NCBI RefSeq assembly: GCF_001190925.1
Contig: NZ_CP011072.1
Span: forward strand, 5,022,001-5,086,000
Source of the DNA: Azoarcus sp. CIB
GTDB taxonomy: Bacteria; Pseudomonadota; Gammaproteobacteria; Burkholderiales; Rhodocyclaceae
Direction of reading: 5' to 3'
Length of the DNA: 64,000 nucleotides
Numbering within the stretch: position 1 is the first letter of the stretch; each line of letters begins with the position of its first letter. Below are positions 24,698-32,895 of the stretch, in pieces. Made by a program: the position numbers and the translations under genes. The notes beneath the pieces were generated by a model. The model saw only the letters and a program-made list of their open reading frames with translations, ran no database searches and had not been told where the DNA came from.

Positions 24698-26979
24698 TGT
24701 TGCCCTCCATCCTCTTCCTCGTGCCGCGCAATGAAGACGAATTCGTTGCGCCGGTAGAGGTAGTAGTTTTCTTCGCGCCTCGTTGCGGCGTACCCTACGA
24801 TGAGCATGACCACCTGGCGCGGCGGAAACTCCTGGAAGTGGAGCAGCTCCAGCATCGCATTGAGGTCGTCTTGGCTCGGCCGGCCGCGACTGATGGGGTG
24901 CGTATGCCAGATGCCGATGAAGCGGCTCGACTTCCCACTCGCCACCGATTTGAACGCGTTCAGTTCCTTCGTGCCGGCAGTCCCGCACAGAAACTGCATT
25001 TCAGTCGCGGTACTATCCGGCGGCGGCCCGCTGACACTATCGACCCAGATTACCTGATGAGCGTCGTCAACTTCACCGAAGATGAGGCCGCCAGTTTCGA
25101 CCCTGTCGGAACGCGTGCGTGCGATGCGCCTCAATTCTGACGCCATATCGAGCGCGGCAACATCCGAGCGCAGCACAGCGTAGCCGTGCCTCTGCTCGCT
25201 ATGACGAGCGTAGCCCTTGAACGTGTAGCTCAGGCGCCGCTTACTATCGTCCGCCCGCAACCACGATGCGGCGACGAGGTCCAGACTTGCCGCATCGGGC
25301 GCAAGGCTTTCGATGCGAGACAGACCGATGTTCAAGAGGCCCGCTGCGTGGTGGTCAATGTCGGCCGCCGAGCCGATGAACGTCGGCGCCGAGCAGCCTG
25401 GCTCCGGCTGAAACACCGTTACCGTCTCGCGCTCTGGCCAGAACGCCTTCGCCAGTGAATGGCCAGCATCCTTTGCTAACGCCTCTAATTTGGCCTGTCG
25501 CGCAATGTGATGCGGACCCCCACGGTACTGAGGCATCTTCACCAGCACCGATCCGTTTTCGGCCGCAGCACTGACCGACATCGACAGCATTGGAATCGGA
25601 AGGCTCTGTGCCTTCAATTCCTCTTCGATGCGATGGGTTGCGCTCGCTGACGCCGTGGCGTCTATGACCAAGTCCCATTCCTTGAAGTCGAAACGGGACA
25701 GCGCCTGATTGGCGAGGTTACCCTTGCCCACAGTGACCAAGCATTCAAGGCCAATGGCCTGCAAATGCGCTTGCAGCGCGGTGGCCTTTTCCGAGCCGAT
25801 GTCGCTGTCCGCATAGCGCTGCCTGACGAGGATTCCAGGCTTCACTATGCCGTAGTCGACGAGATGCAGTTTGGCGGCGCCAGAGCGCAGAACCATCTCG
25901 GCCACCGCCGACCCCAGTGCTCCGCAACCGAGGAGCAGGACCCGTTTCTCAGAGAGGGCAGCGAGCAGCGTTCCGCCGTCTCGCCGGTTGACGATCTCAG
26001 GCCGGTCTTCGAGGACGTCGCACCACCTGACGCCTGCCTTAACCATCCACTTGACGAGCTCGTCTCGCGCGGCTTCGTCTTCCCCCTTGCTCCGCACCAT
26101 GGCGCGGAGCGTCTTCAGCGTGTCCGGACCAATTTCCCAAACGGTCAGGTGCGGCTTAAGCGGCTCGCCGGCCGCCTTGCGCCGCATCGGAGCGCCAAGG
26201 ACGAAATATGCGGGCTCCTCCTCTGAGCCGACCAGGGAGAAGAGTCTCAGGAGGGAGTACAGCAAGCCGAACGACAGCCCCGCGTTCTCGACGAGTTCGA
26301 TGAGATCGTTGACCTTCGTCGGAAATTCGGTCGCGAGCGGCTTGTCGAATAGGATGGCGGCAGCGATCGGATGTCCAGGGTCGGTATCGCCCCAATCATC
26401 TAGCTTGGTCCACCCGACGAGGTCGAAGCGGTCACCCCTGACTTTGCGCAAGTCCGCACGCCCGATCCAAATCCCGTCGTCCGCCATTCCGGCAGGTGTA
26501 TCAGCTCTGACGACGAACGTGGTCGAGGACGTGGTGTAGGCGACGGGCGGATGCAGAGGCGCATCATCAGGGTCCAGCTCGCCCTTTCCCGCCGCGCGCA
26601 TCCACTGCTCTACCCGGTCAAAGAAGCCGAACATGCCATCGGACGGCTCGTACTCCGTCTCGCCCGATTGATAGAGGCAGATCGAACTGCCCCACTGAAC
26701 GTGCGGCGTTCCGATGAACCGCGTGTGCTTGAAATAGATGTCGGGTTTCTTGAATGGGAAGTCCGGATGAACGTGCAGGCTTATTCGCTCACGGTCTCGA
26801 AATGCGAGACCGTTTCTGGTTCGGTAGTCCTTCGTTTCGAGCGATAGGTGGACCCAGACGTAGCCCTCCGATTTCGACTCGGCCGCTAATTCAAGAACCT
26901 CCAGAGCACCGTTCGAGTTGTCGGCGATATCGGCGAGTTGAAGAAGGGCGAGCTGCTGACCTCGACTCAGTTCGGGCAT
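24694..26979 (-). CDS. Single-chain E2-E1-JAB ubiquitin-like conjugation/deconjugation protein
   Basis: 761 residues in three parts. The E2/UBC-like domain (about 1-150) has HPDFPFKKPDIYF and the candidate catalytic Cys101 in SICLY. A linker domain follows (150-340). The ThiF/E1 domain (about 341-560) has the nucleotide loop GCGALG at 351-356, VDYGIVKPG, DLVIDATAS and candidate catalytic Cys529 in PEPGCSAP. The JAB/MPN protease domain (about 610-750) has Glu628 (ETGG) and the complete H692-x-H694-x7-S702-x2-D705 metal motif. One chain could thus activate, attach and remove a protein tag, as Cap2 plus Cap3 do in type II CBASS. No ubiquitin-like protein gene is adjacent. It overlaps the MBL gene by 13 bases and the patatin gene by four. 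Confidence 0.92.
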   Translation of the reverse strand: MPELSRGQQLALLQLADIADNSNGALEVLELAAESKSEGYVWVHLSLETKDYRTRNGLAFRDRERISLHVHPDFPFKKPDIYFKHTRFIGTPHVQWGSSICLYQSGETEYEPSDGMFGFFDRVEQWMRAAGKGELDPDDAPLHPPVAYTTSSTTFVVRADTPAGMADDGIWIGRADLRKVRGDRFDLVGWTKLDDWGDTDPGHPIAAAILFDKPLATEFPTKVNDLIELVENAGLSFGLLYSLLRLFSLVGSEEEPAYFVLGAPMRRKAAGEPLKPHLTVWEIGPDTLKTLRAMVRSKGEDEAARDELVKWMVKAGVRWCDVLEDRPEIVNRRDGGTLLAALSEKRVLLLGCGALGSAVAEMVLRSGAAKLHLVDYGIVKPGILVRQRYADSDIGSEKATALQAHLQAIGLECLVTVGKGNLANQALSRFDFKEWDLVIDATASASATHRIEEELKAQSLPIPMLSMSVSAAAENGSVLVKMPQYRGGPHHIARQAKLEALAKDAGHSLAKAFWPERETVTVFQPEPGCSAPTFIGSAADIDHHAAGLLNIGLSRIESLAPDAASLDLVAASWLRADDSKRRLSYTFKGYARHSEQRHGYAVLRSDVAALDMASELRRIARTRSDRVETGGLIFGEVDDAHQVIWVDSVSGPPPDSTATEMQFLCGTAGTKELNAFKSVASGKSSRFIGIWHTHPISRGRPSQDDLNAMLELLHFQEFPPRQVVMLIVGYAATRREENYYLYRRNEFVFIARHEEEDGGQQ

Positions 26980-28133
26980 CCAAAACCTACCTTGGTCGAA
27001 GGCGTCGCGTCGCTTCCGCGGGCCGCGCTGACCGCCGCCGACAAGGCGCTCGTTCCCTTTTCCTGGCTCTTCGTCTCAGCGTAGTCGATGTCTGAACCGT
27101 CCACGGTGAACTTGAGCGGTTCCGCATGCCCGCCATCGTCGTGCGTGCAGACGAACCCGCCGGCCGCGAGCTCCTGATAACGGGCCTTCGCTTTGGCATG
27201 AGGCGGGTTGTCCCCGTCCTTGTTCGACGCGGGAATGCAATTCGCGCTGGCCACGACGTAACCCGCGCTGACCTGATATGCCCCTAGGTCGTCGAGGATG
27301 TCCTGTTTAAGGAGCTCCTTGCCGTCCTCGTCCTGGTACATCACGGACTTGCTGCAATGGTGAGGCGCGAGCAGCACCTGCCACCGCAGATTCTCCTCCT
27401 TCCCGTGCTCCTTGGTGACATCCAAGATCTTCCGGATGACGGGGTATTTGTGGTCGCCGAAGAGCAGCACCCCTCCCACTGAAGGGTCATCTCCGAGCAC
27501 GACCTGCATAGCCAAGCTCGTGTCGTTCCGGTCCCCAACATCCTCGTCCGAGCCTTGCTTGAAGGGGCCGTGGATGAACGCGCGGAATTCGCCGGTCAGG
27601 TCTTCGCCATCGAGCGATTCCACGACGTCGCCAGGCACGCTAAAGAACTCGGACGGAAATCCCTGGTAGTGTTCTTCATCGAGCAGATCGTCCCAGCCGA
27701 CGAGACGCACCCGGTTTCCAGCGCCAGGGTCGCCACCCGCCTCAACCGTGGCGGTTACGCGCCGGTGCGCTTCGTCGCGGAACGCCTTCGCATCGTCGCC
27801 GAGGCTGTCGGGGTCGTCGTCGTGTTCACGGAAGATGCGCGGGGAAAACCACAGCTCGCCGACCGTCACCCGCTCCAGCAGTTCTTCGAAGCCTTGAATG
27901 TGGTCCTTGTCAGGATGCGTGATGGCGAACGCCGAGAGGTAGGGCTTTCCATCCACCTTCGGCAGATGTTCCTCAAGGTAGTCGATGACCGGAGCGCAGT
28001 CCGTCTCCTCGTCTTCCGACTTCTGACTGTGTCGGAGGTCAACCTGGAACACGACCTCGTTCGGACGCACCACGAACGTCGTGCTGTCACCCGTGCCGAC
28101 CGGCCAAAAATATACGCACTTCTCGTCGAACAT
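26967..28133 (-). CDS. MBL-fold hydrolase (ComEC/Rec2-like) of the E2-E1-JAB operon
   Basis: 388 residues from the ATG at 28133, preceded by a GGGGGGGA ribosome site; a TTG seven codons earlier is less likely. The metal motif is H73-x-D75-x-D77-H78 (THPDKDH), the ComEC-like variant of HxHxDH. LLFGDHK and LLAPHHCSKS supply later ligands. It has no membrane segment, so it is a soluble hydrolase, perhaps nuclease or phosphodiesterase-like. It is the first gene of the three-gene cargo. Its last residues, after a serine/alanine-rich flexible tail, are VGFGCPN, and the final codons overlap the next start. In this operon it occupies the place of the CD-NTase of CBASS, so it may be a sensor or the target of conjugation; that is inference. 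Confidence 0.85.
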   Translation of the reverse strand: MFDEKCVYFWPVGTGDSTTFVVRPNEVVFQVDLRHSQKSEDEETDCAPVIDYLEEHLPKVDGKPYLSAFAITHPDKDHIQGFEELLERVTVGELWFSPRIFREHDDDPDSLGDDAKAFRDEAHRRVTATVEAGGDPGAGNRVRLVGWDDLLDEEHYQGFPSEFFSVPGDVVESLDGEDLTGEFRAFIHGPFKQGSDEDVGDRNDTSLAMQVVLGDDPSVGGVLLFGDHKYPVIRKILDVTKEHGKEENLRWQVLLAPHHCSKSVMYQDEDGKELLKQDILDDLGAYQVSAGYVVASANCIPASNKDGDNPPHAKAKARYQELAAGGFVCTHDDGGHAEPLKFTVDGSDIDYAETKSQEKGTSALSAAVSAARGSDATPSTKVGFGCPN

Positions 28134-28328
28134 CTCGTCCCCCCCATGTTCCAACGTAAGGCTACCTTATATGCCCTAAGTGCAAATATCATAACAAAAC
28201 CAATGCGTGCAGGATGAACACTACGGCAACGGCCGTCACGGGTCGTCTTGAATTCTGATCTCACCTTGTAGGTCAGCACACATGGAAGAGAGCGGGCCAC
28301 ACCCATCAGGGCATGGTCCGCTTGAAGA
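28134..28328. promoter_or_regulatory. AT-richer region upstream of the defence-like operon
   Basis: Between the MBL start and the DUF932 stop. On the minus strand TATGAT and CATATAAGG (28150-28195) give -10-like hexamers in a locally AT-rich stretch, but no clear -35 can be paired at 17 bases. A promoter for the three-gene operon is expected here. Confidence 0.4.
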
Positions 28329-29156
28329 TCAGGCTTTCAATTGACGCAAGCCTTCCGCGAGCAGCCAGAGCGCCCGGTTGAGCCGGACGTTCTGGTCGAT
28401 GCCCTGGACAGGCCGGGTGCGCTGCTGGCGCCCATTGGCGCTGCGGCCAGTCAGGCCGCCTTTGACGAGGTTCTCCTGGACCCGGTTGAACGTCGACCAC
28501 AGGTCCGCATGGTTGTCGTCGAAGCGACGGGGACGCAGGATCTGGCTTTCCGTGATCGGCAGGGTCTTGCCAGGTTCGTCGTACTTGAGGACCAGGGCCG
28601 ATCTCGCGAAGACCTCGGCCTCGCCATCGTCGAGCGTGATGGCACGCATGGCGTCGCGCGAGTCCTGCATCTGCTCGAAGCCATGCAGTACCTCGTAGGC
28701 GCCCTCGATCACATCGTCGGTGACGTTGCCCTTGTGAGGCACACGGACGTCGGCGAACGTGTCGCCGCACACCAGGCCGTTCTGGCAGACGAAGCGGAAC
28801 ATTCCGGCCAGCATCTGGTAGCTGCTGGTGCCATCGTGCGAGTTGAGCAGGATGATCTCGTTCGCCTCGGTGCCGTTGATCTGGCTCGCATGGCGAAGGC
28901 GCAGCATGTGCTTGGTATAGTCGCGGTGGTCCTCCTGGCGCACGCGAGTCTGGCACACCATGAAAGGCTGGAAGCCTTCCTTGCGCAGTTCAGCCAGCAC
29001 AGCCGCCGTGGAGATGTAGCTGTACCGCTCGGAGCGGCTTTCGTGCGGGGTGTCCGCGAAGATGGAGGGCGCGACGGTGCGAATCTGGTCATCCGACAGT
29101 GGCTGATTCGACCGCAGCACCGGGGAACAACAAGCGAAACGGGATGCGAGTTGCAT
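28329..29156 (-). CDS. DUF932 (phage/plasmid-like) protein
   Basis: 275 residues starting MQLASRFACCSPVLRSNQPLSDDQ, containing the DUF932 core: FMVCQTRVRQEDHRDYTKHMLRLRH, ANEIILLNSHDGTSSYQMLAGMFRFVCQNGLVCG (about 95-130). DUF932 proteins are widespread on phages, plasmids and ICEs; a role in DNA handling or anti-restriction has been proposed but not shown. The ATG at 29156 follows AAGGAGAT. A hairpin pair precedes it (29191-29238). The defence-like cargo has been inserted just after its stop. Confidence 0.85.
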   Translation of the reverse strand: MQLASRFACCSPVLRSNQPLSDDQIRTVAPSIFADTPHESRSERYSYISTAAVLAELRKEGFQPFMVCQTRVRQEDHRDYTKHMLRLRHASQINGTEANEIILLNSHDGTSSYQMLAGMFRFVCQNGLVCGDTFADVRVPHKGNVTDDVIEGAYEVLHGFEQMQDSRDAMRAITLDDGEAEVFARSALVLKYDEPGKTLPITESQILRPRRFDDNHADLWSTFNRVQENLVKGGLTGRSANGRQQRTRPVQGIDQNVRLNRALWLLAEGLRQLKA

Positions 29157-29190
29157 GACGATCTCCTTGAATAAGAGACCGGGGCCCCGC

Positions 29191-29238
29191 CCACCGGGGA
29201 GGAACCCCGGCGGTTGGTGGAACGCCGCTGACGCGGCG
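29191..29238 (-). promoter_or_regulatory. Intercistronic stem-loop pair before the DUF932 gene
   Basis: Large hairpin with outer CCACC/GGTGG and inner CCGGGG-AGGAA-CCCCGG (29191-29220), then CGCCGC-TGAC-GCGGCG (29223-29238). Same design as at 20558 and 20961. Confidence 0.55.
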
Positions 29239-29245
29239 GTGGGAA

Positions 29246-29851
29246 TCAGGCCTTGACGAGATGCCAGTCCTGGGACAACGGAGCGAACGCGTAGCCCAAC
29301 ACACCGAGACGGTCGCACTGCTGACGCAGGATGCGGCGATCGACGGTGGCGTCGAGTTTGACTACATCGCCCAGCGGCCAGAGCGAGCCGAACAGTGCAG
29401 CATCGTCGGCCGAAACCTCGGATGCCGCTGCGGCCGGCTCGCTGCCGAACGGCGTGGTGTCGACCAGGGGGTCGCGCGAGGAACGCGACTTCGACTTGGC
29501 AGTGGCCTTCATCGAGTCCGGTGCGGGCGCCTGCGTTTCCTCGTCGATCGGATCGACCTCCTGCGGACTCAGCCGGCGGGCTTCGTCGCGGCTCAAGGCG
29601 TCGATGTTGGACAACGTCATCCCGCCCAGGAGGGCGCGAATTTCAATGACCATGCGGCCGTTGGCGCTGTACGTAGAGGGGCGAATCTCAGCGATGACGA
29701 AATCGCCCTCGTACTTGCCTTCGGTGTACTGGTCGAGCTCGGCGTTCTTCACGACGAACTCGCCGATGGAGGTCGCGAGGCGGCCGACGTTGAAATCGCC
29801 GTTGCGACCGTGGATAGTCTTGATGGCCAGTTGGCCGGGGATGGTGATCAT
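29246..29851 (-). CDS. DUF3275 family ICE protein
   Basis: 201 residues starting MITIPGQLAIKTIHGRNGDFNVGRLATSIGEFVVKN, a pattern conserved in DUF3275. The N-terminal half looks like a beta-rich single domain, the middle is an acidic, disordered linker, and the C-terminus LDATVDRRILRQQCDRLGVLGYAFAPLSQDWHLVKA is conserved. It is found in the replication/maintenance block of PFGI-1-type elements; function unknown. The ATG at 29851 has CAGGAG upstream; the gene is separated from its neighbours by hairpins. Confidence 0.8.
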   Translation of the reverse strand: MITIPGQLAIKTIHGRNGDFNVGRLATSIGEFVVKNAELDQYTEGKYEGDFVIAEIRPSTYSANGRMVIEIRALLGGMTLSNIDALSRDEARRLSPQEVDPIDEETQAPAPDSMKATAKSKSRSSRDPLVDTTPFGSEPAAAASEVSADDAALFGSLWPLGDVVKLDATVDRRILRQQCDRLGVLGYAFAPLSQDWHLVKA

Positions 29852-29877
29852 GAAGGTCTCCTGCTGACGATGAGAAG

Positions 29878-29902
29878 ACAAGACCCCGGTAAGGGGCCTT
29901 GT
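29878..29902 (-). promoter_or_regulatory. Stem-loop before the DUF3275 gene
   Basis: A 10-bp stem with one mismatch, ACAAGACCCC/GGGGCCTTGT with a five-base loop, between the STY4534-family stop and the DUF3275 start. Confidence 0.5.
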
Positions 29903-29905
29903 GGA

Positions 29906-30460
29906 TCAGAACGACTCGGCAACGGCCAATGCAGAAGCATCGGCAGAGTCGTCGTCAGCAGCATCCGCGGCCGGCTTGGAAGGCTCCGCTGCTGGGGCTT
30001 GCTGTGCGGCGGGCACGTCGGTCGTCACAGGGACTTCCGGAGTGCACTCGTCGGTCTCGGTCGGCTTGGACTCGGCCTTGTAGGCGAGCTTGCCGTCGAC
30101 TTTGATCCAACTGACGAACAGCAGGCGGGCCTTGAGGCTCACCCCCTGCTCGCCGGCACGCTTCCCCTTGGAGTAGGTGAAGGTGTCGGTCCACAGGTCG
30201 CCCAGACGGAAGCCGATCATCACCTTCTTCTCGGCGTCGACCGCCTGGATGCAGCGGCGCACCAGGTGCTGCGCTTCCGAACCCGATACGCGCGTGTCGA
30301 AACGCACGTACGAGACGTCATCGCTGGGACCGTTCAGGGCCGCGATGTCGCAGGCCAGGAACGCATCGCCTTTCTTGGGCTTCACTTCGCGGATGCGATT
30401 CAGATACCCGAGGCCGGTGATGTGCAGATCGAAGTAGGACTTTTCGGTGGAAGTGGTCAT
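29906..30460 (-). CDS. STY4534-family ICE replication protein (DUF3577)
   Basis: 184 residues starting MTTSTEKSYFDLHITGLGYLNRIREVKPKKGDAFLACDIAALNG, an OB-fold-like segment typical of DUF3577/STY4534 proteins, followed by RFDTRVSGSEAQHLVRRC and a low-complexity alanine/glutamate tail. It is annotated in Salmonella SPI-7-type elements as a replication protein, but evidence for the function is thin. It is the first gene of its block (30460 to 28329), with the hairpins at 30501-30578 and the three-hairpin element B upstream. Confidence 0.8.
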   Translation of the reverse strand: MTTSTEKSYFDLHITGLGYLNRIREVKPKKGDAFLACDIAALNGPSDDVSYVRFDTRVSGSEAQHLVRRCIQAVDAEKKVMIGFRLGDLWTDTFTYSKGKRAGEQGVSLKARLLFVSWIKVDGKLAYKAESKPTETDECTPEVPVTTDVPAAQQAPAAEPSKPAADAADDDSADASALAVAESF

Positions 30461-30500
30461 GGCGGATCTCCTGAAGGACAAAGAGGCGGAGACACACCCG

Positions 30501-30578
30501 ACCCAGGCGGGGAAGGTGTGGAAACCCCCGCGTGGGTTGATGGAACAGCTTGGTGGCATCACCATCGGAAACCGATGG
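30501..30578 (-). promoter_or_regulatory. Leader stem-loops before the STY4534 gene
   Basis: Large hairpin with ACCCA/TGGGT outside and GCGGGG/CCCCGC inside (30501-30537), then a perfect CCATCGG-AAA-CCGATGG hairpin (30562-30578). Confidence 0.55.
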
Positions 30579-30618
30579 GCGTTCGCGCGTGGATGCCGGT
30601 GCGAACTGGGATGATCAG

Positions 30619-30686
30619 CGCGGTCGGAACCGCGCCGTAGCCCTGAGGATCGTGGCTACCTGGGCATGTTGCTGACGGGAGTCAGC
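30619..30686 (-). ncRNA. Three-hairpin element, copy B
   Basis: Plus-strand letters: hairpin 1 CGCGGT-CGGA-ACCGCG (30619-30634), hairpin 2 GTAGCC with GGCTAC (30637-30659, perfect), the 11-base linker CTGGGCATGTT, hairpin 3 GCTGAC-GGGA-GTCAGC (30671-30686). It is 159 bases before the STY4534 start on the minus strand, and the H-NS gene diverges on the other side. Confidence 0.55.
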
Positions 30687-31011
30687 GAAACATGGTGAGA
30701 AGCGTGGCACCAACACGGCATCTACGCGAGCGGATATCGCGATTCGTCAATGTCCGCATTGGTGGAACTTCCGTCATCAAGCGTCCATGACACGGAGGAT
30801 GGCGACATGTTTTTTCTGGGCTGGACTCGGCTCGAAGCGGTCGTTCCTGTTGCTTCGGGCTGAAAGGCTGCCGACGATTTATTCGAGCCATCCCACCCCG
30901 AAAGGCGCGCAATCGCAATTGCGGTCCGGCGTACAATCGGACGTGACAGCGAGCGGCACGGTCGCCGCGACGCGTCGTTATCCTCTTTGCCCCCGGAGAA
31001 TTCACGTCGTC
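30687..31011. other. Divergent intergenic region (STY4534 block / H-NS gene)
   Basis: No gene is supported. It must contain the promoter of the H-NS-like gene; TATTCGAGCC and TACAATCGGA (30881-30944) give possible -10 hexamers but no confident promoter. The ribosome site of the H-NS gene is CCGGAGAA at its right end. Confidence 0.4.
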
Positions 31012-31470
31012 ATGGATCTCAGCCAGTACACACTCCCTCAGCTTCAGCAGCTCCGCACGAAGATCGCCAAGGAAATCGACAAGCGCCAAACGTCGACTAA
31101 GAGCGACTTGCTGAAACGCCTCACGAAGATGGCAAAGGAACACGGCCTTTCCCTGACCGACGTCGTCAGCAGCGCCGCGCCGGCAGAGTCAAAGGCCAAG
31201 AGCGTCACCGCGAAAGCGCCAATTGCCCCCAAGGAGCCGCTGCCGGCGAAGTACCGGCACCCGAACAATAAGGATTTGGCATGGTCGGGCCGTGGCCGTC
31301 GGCCGCAGTGGGTGGACGCATGGTTAGCGCAGGGTGGCTCGCTGGATGGGTTGGAAATCGCTGCGCAGAAGATGGGGAAGAGGAAGGCCCGTGCCGCGGC
31401 GCCAGCGGCCGAAGCGAAGGCAGCCAAATTCGAGCAGCAAGCTGAGGCACCGGCCGCCGCTACCGAATGA
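31012..31470 (+). CDS. H-NS family nucleoid protein
   Basis: 152 residues from the ATG at 31012 (CCGGAGAA upstream; the longer frame starting at 30787 has no support). The N-terminal coiled coil (about 1-55) is for oligomerisation. A lysine/alanine-rich linker follows, then the C-terminal DNA-binding domain KYRHPNNKDLAWSGRGRRPQWVDAWL (about 83-108), the H-NS AxSGRGRxPxW signature, and an alanine-rich tail. It should bind and silence AT-rich DNA, possibly hiding ICE genes from or within the host. It is the only plus-strand ICE gene in this part. Confidence 0.9.
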   Translation: MDLSQYTLPQLQQLRTKIAKEIDKRQTSTKSDLLKRLTKMAKEHGLSLTDVVSSAAPAESKAKSVTAKAPIAPKEPLPAKYRHPNNKDLAWSGRGRRPQWVDAWLAQGGSLDGLEIAAQKMGKRKARAAAPAAEAKAAKFEQQAEAPAAATE

Positions 31471-31550
31471 CAGCTTCGTCACTCAGGGCGCGCTCATTCA
31501 ACCTCTGGCGATGAAACGCCCCCGGAGCGGGGGCTGGGAATGTGGGACCG

Positions 31551-31916
31551 TCAGTTGCCGTTCGGCGTTGAGGCCACGGCCTGCAGCGACAGGTGTGTCG
31601 GGGTGGCGGACACGTCGAGGTCGTTCGCGTTGTGCAGGATGAGCGCAAAGACACCGTCGTGCGGATCGAAGAACTCGCCGAAATCGTCGCCGCCAAACTC
31701 GGCGCGCGCCAGTTCCCACCAGTCATCGAACGCATTGACATCCGGATTGCAGCCGACAGCGTAGGCGATGAGCTTCTGGCACCCATCGGGCCTGCGCTCG
31801 CCACGCTCGGCGAGGAAATACACGCCCTGATCCTTGACCAGAACGACGCGACATTGGTTGACCACCGCTTCGAGGAGCACGGGCCGCAGCTCGGTACCTT
31901 TGAATCGAACAGACAT
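31551..31916 (-). CDS. DUF3085 family ICE protein
   Basis: 121 residues starting MSVRFKGTELRPVLLEAVVNQCRVVLVKDQGVYFLAE, with the conserved LIAYAVGCNPDVNAFDDWWELARAEFGGDDFGEFF block of DUF3085. It is soluble; function unknown. It is found in maintenance regions of plasmids and ICEs. The ATG at 31916 has CGGAGGT upstream, and a hairpin lies at 31946-31972. It is the last gene of the 33563 to 31551 block, convergent with the H-NS gene (81 bases between stops). Confidence 0.8.
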   Translation of the reverse strand: MSVRFKGTELRPVLLEAVVNQCRVVLVKDQGVYFLAERGERRPDGCQKLIAYAVGCNPDVNAFDDWWELARAEFGGDDFGEFFDPHDGVFALILHNANDLDVSATPTHLSLQAVASTPNGN

Positions 31917-31945
31917 GGATGGGACCTCCGGGGAAAGGAATGAAG

Positions 31946-31972
31946 GGCCCCCCGTCGAGAGGGCGGGAGGCC
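31946..31972 (-). promoter_or_regulatory. Stem-loop before the DUF3085 gene
   Basis: GGCCCCCCG paired with CGGGAGGCC (one mismatch) around a nine-base loop, between the frameshifted gene upstream and the DUF3085 start. Confidence 0.45.
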
Positions 31973-31981
31973 GTATGGCGG

Positions 31982-32774
31982 TCAGTGCTGAACGGACTTG
32001 TGGCCGGACAGGCATTGCACGCGGATGCGCCGCCAGTTCCCGTCGTCGATCAACCGTTCCAGGGTCTCGCCGAGAGCATCGAAGAACACCTCATCGACCC
32101 GTTCGACGAGCTCGCCGTCGCGGTGCAGTTCCAGCGCGTACAGATCGAGCCCGCGCTCGTACAGCACGGTGACGCGTCCCTGGAACTTCGCCGTGGCCAC
32201 CGTGAAGCCAATGGCCGGCGGCGTCGCGATGATGTCCTCGGGCAGCGGGTCGACCCAGGTGAAGTCCCGCGCGCCGGCATCCACCAGCAGGTGGGTGATG
32301 CGCCGGAAGCCGTCGGGAGCGGGAAACTGCTCCATCTGCTGGATCAGCTAGCTCGGGGCAACGGGGCTCGGGGATAGGCAGCTTCGCCGGCGCGGAACCG
32401 AGCACGAGCGTCTTCACCGTGTAGGGCTGGCCGTCGGCGGTGAACTCGATGCGTTCCGCGGGCGTATCCGCGCGCTGCCCGTCGAAGCGGCGTCGGGCGT
32501 AGGGTTCGACGTGCACCTTGGTGCCTTCGTCAGGCACCTCGGTCACGAGCGCCCGGTCGAGCACCGCGAACTCGCCCCGCCCCGTCTTGACGATGACGGC
32601 CTCATCGGTGGTGGCGATGACCTTGCCCTCGAACGGCTTGGGATCGATGTGGAAGCCCAGTGTCGAAACCTTGGGCTGGCCGTCGAAGATGTTGAACTTG
32701 AAGGTGCGCACGTTGGAAGGTACGTGGCCGCGAACGAGCAACGGCATTTGTGCGCAGATGGATTGGGTGTCCAT
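31982..32774 (-). pseudogene. Conserved ICE gene interrupted by a frameshift
   Basis: The N-terminal part from the ATG at 32774 (MDTQSICAQMPLLVRGHVPS) reads well to about 32350 (LPIPEPRCPELA). The sensible reading then continues in another frame as LIQQMEQFPAPDGFRRITHLLVDAGA and runs to the stop at 31982. Around 32345 the sequence GAGCTAGCTGATCC holds the shift, consistent with one extra base or two missing ones; in the second frame it contains TAG. The second part could still start at its own ATG (32335). The product would be about 260 residues of unknown function. It is either real decay or a sequencing error. Confidence 0.7.
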
Positions 32775-32796
32775 GGGAGACTTCCTTGTGGCAACC

Positions 32797-32831
32797 AAGG
32801 GACTCCCGCCCGCAAGGGAGGTATGTCCCTT
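32797..32831 (-). promoter_or_regulatory. Stem-loop before the frameshifted gene
   Basis: Nested stem with outer AAGGGAC/GTCCCTT and inner TCCC/GGGA, in the gap upstream of the ATG at 32774. Confidence 0.45.
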
Positions 32832-32895
32832 GAGGGTAAGGCGGATAGACGCGGCATGCGTCCGACGGAAGAGACGACCAGGGCGGTGAACGGGC

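Noticed and set aside
24694-28133. Calling the three-gene operon type II CBASS
   Set aside because: No CD-NTase or cyclic-nucleotide sensor domain is present, and the first gene is an MBL hydrolase. The resemblance is limited to E1/E2/JAB and patatin parts.
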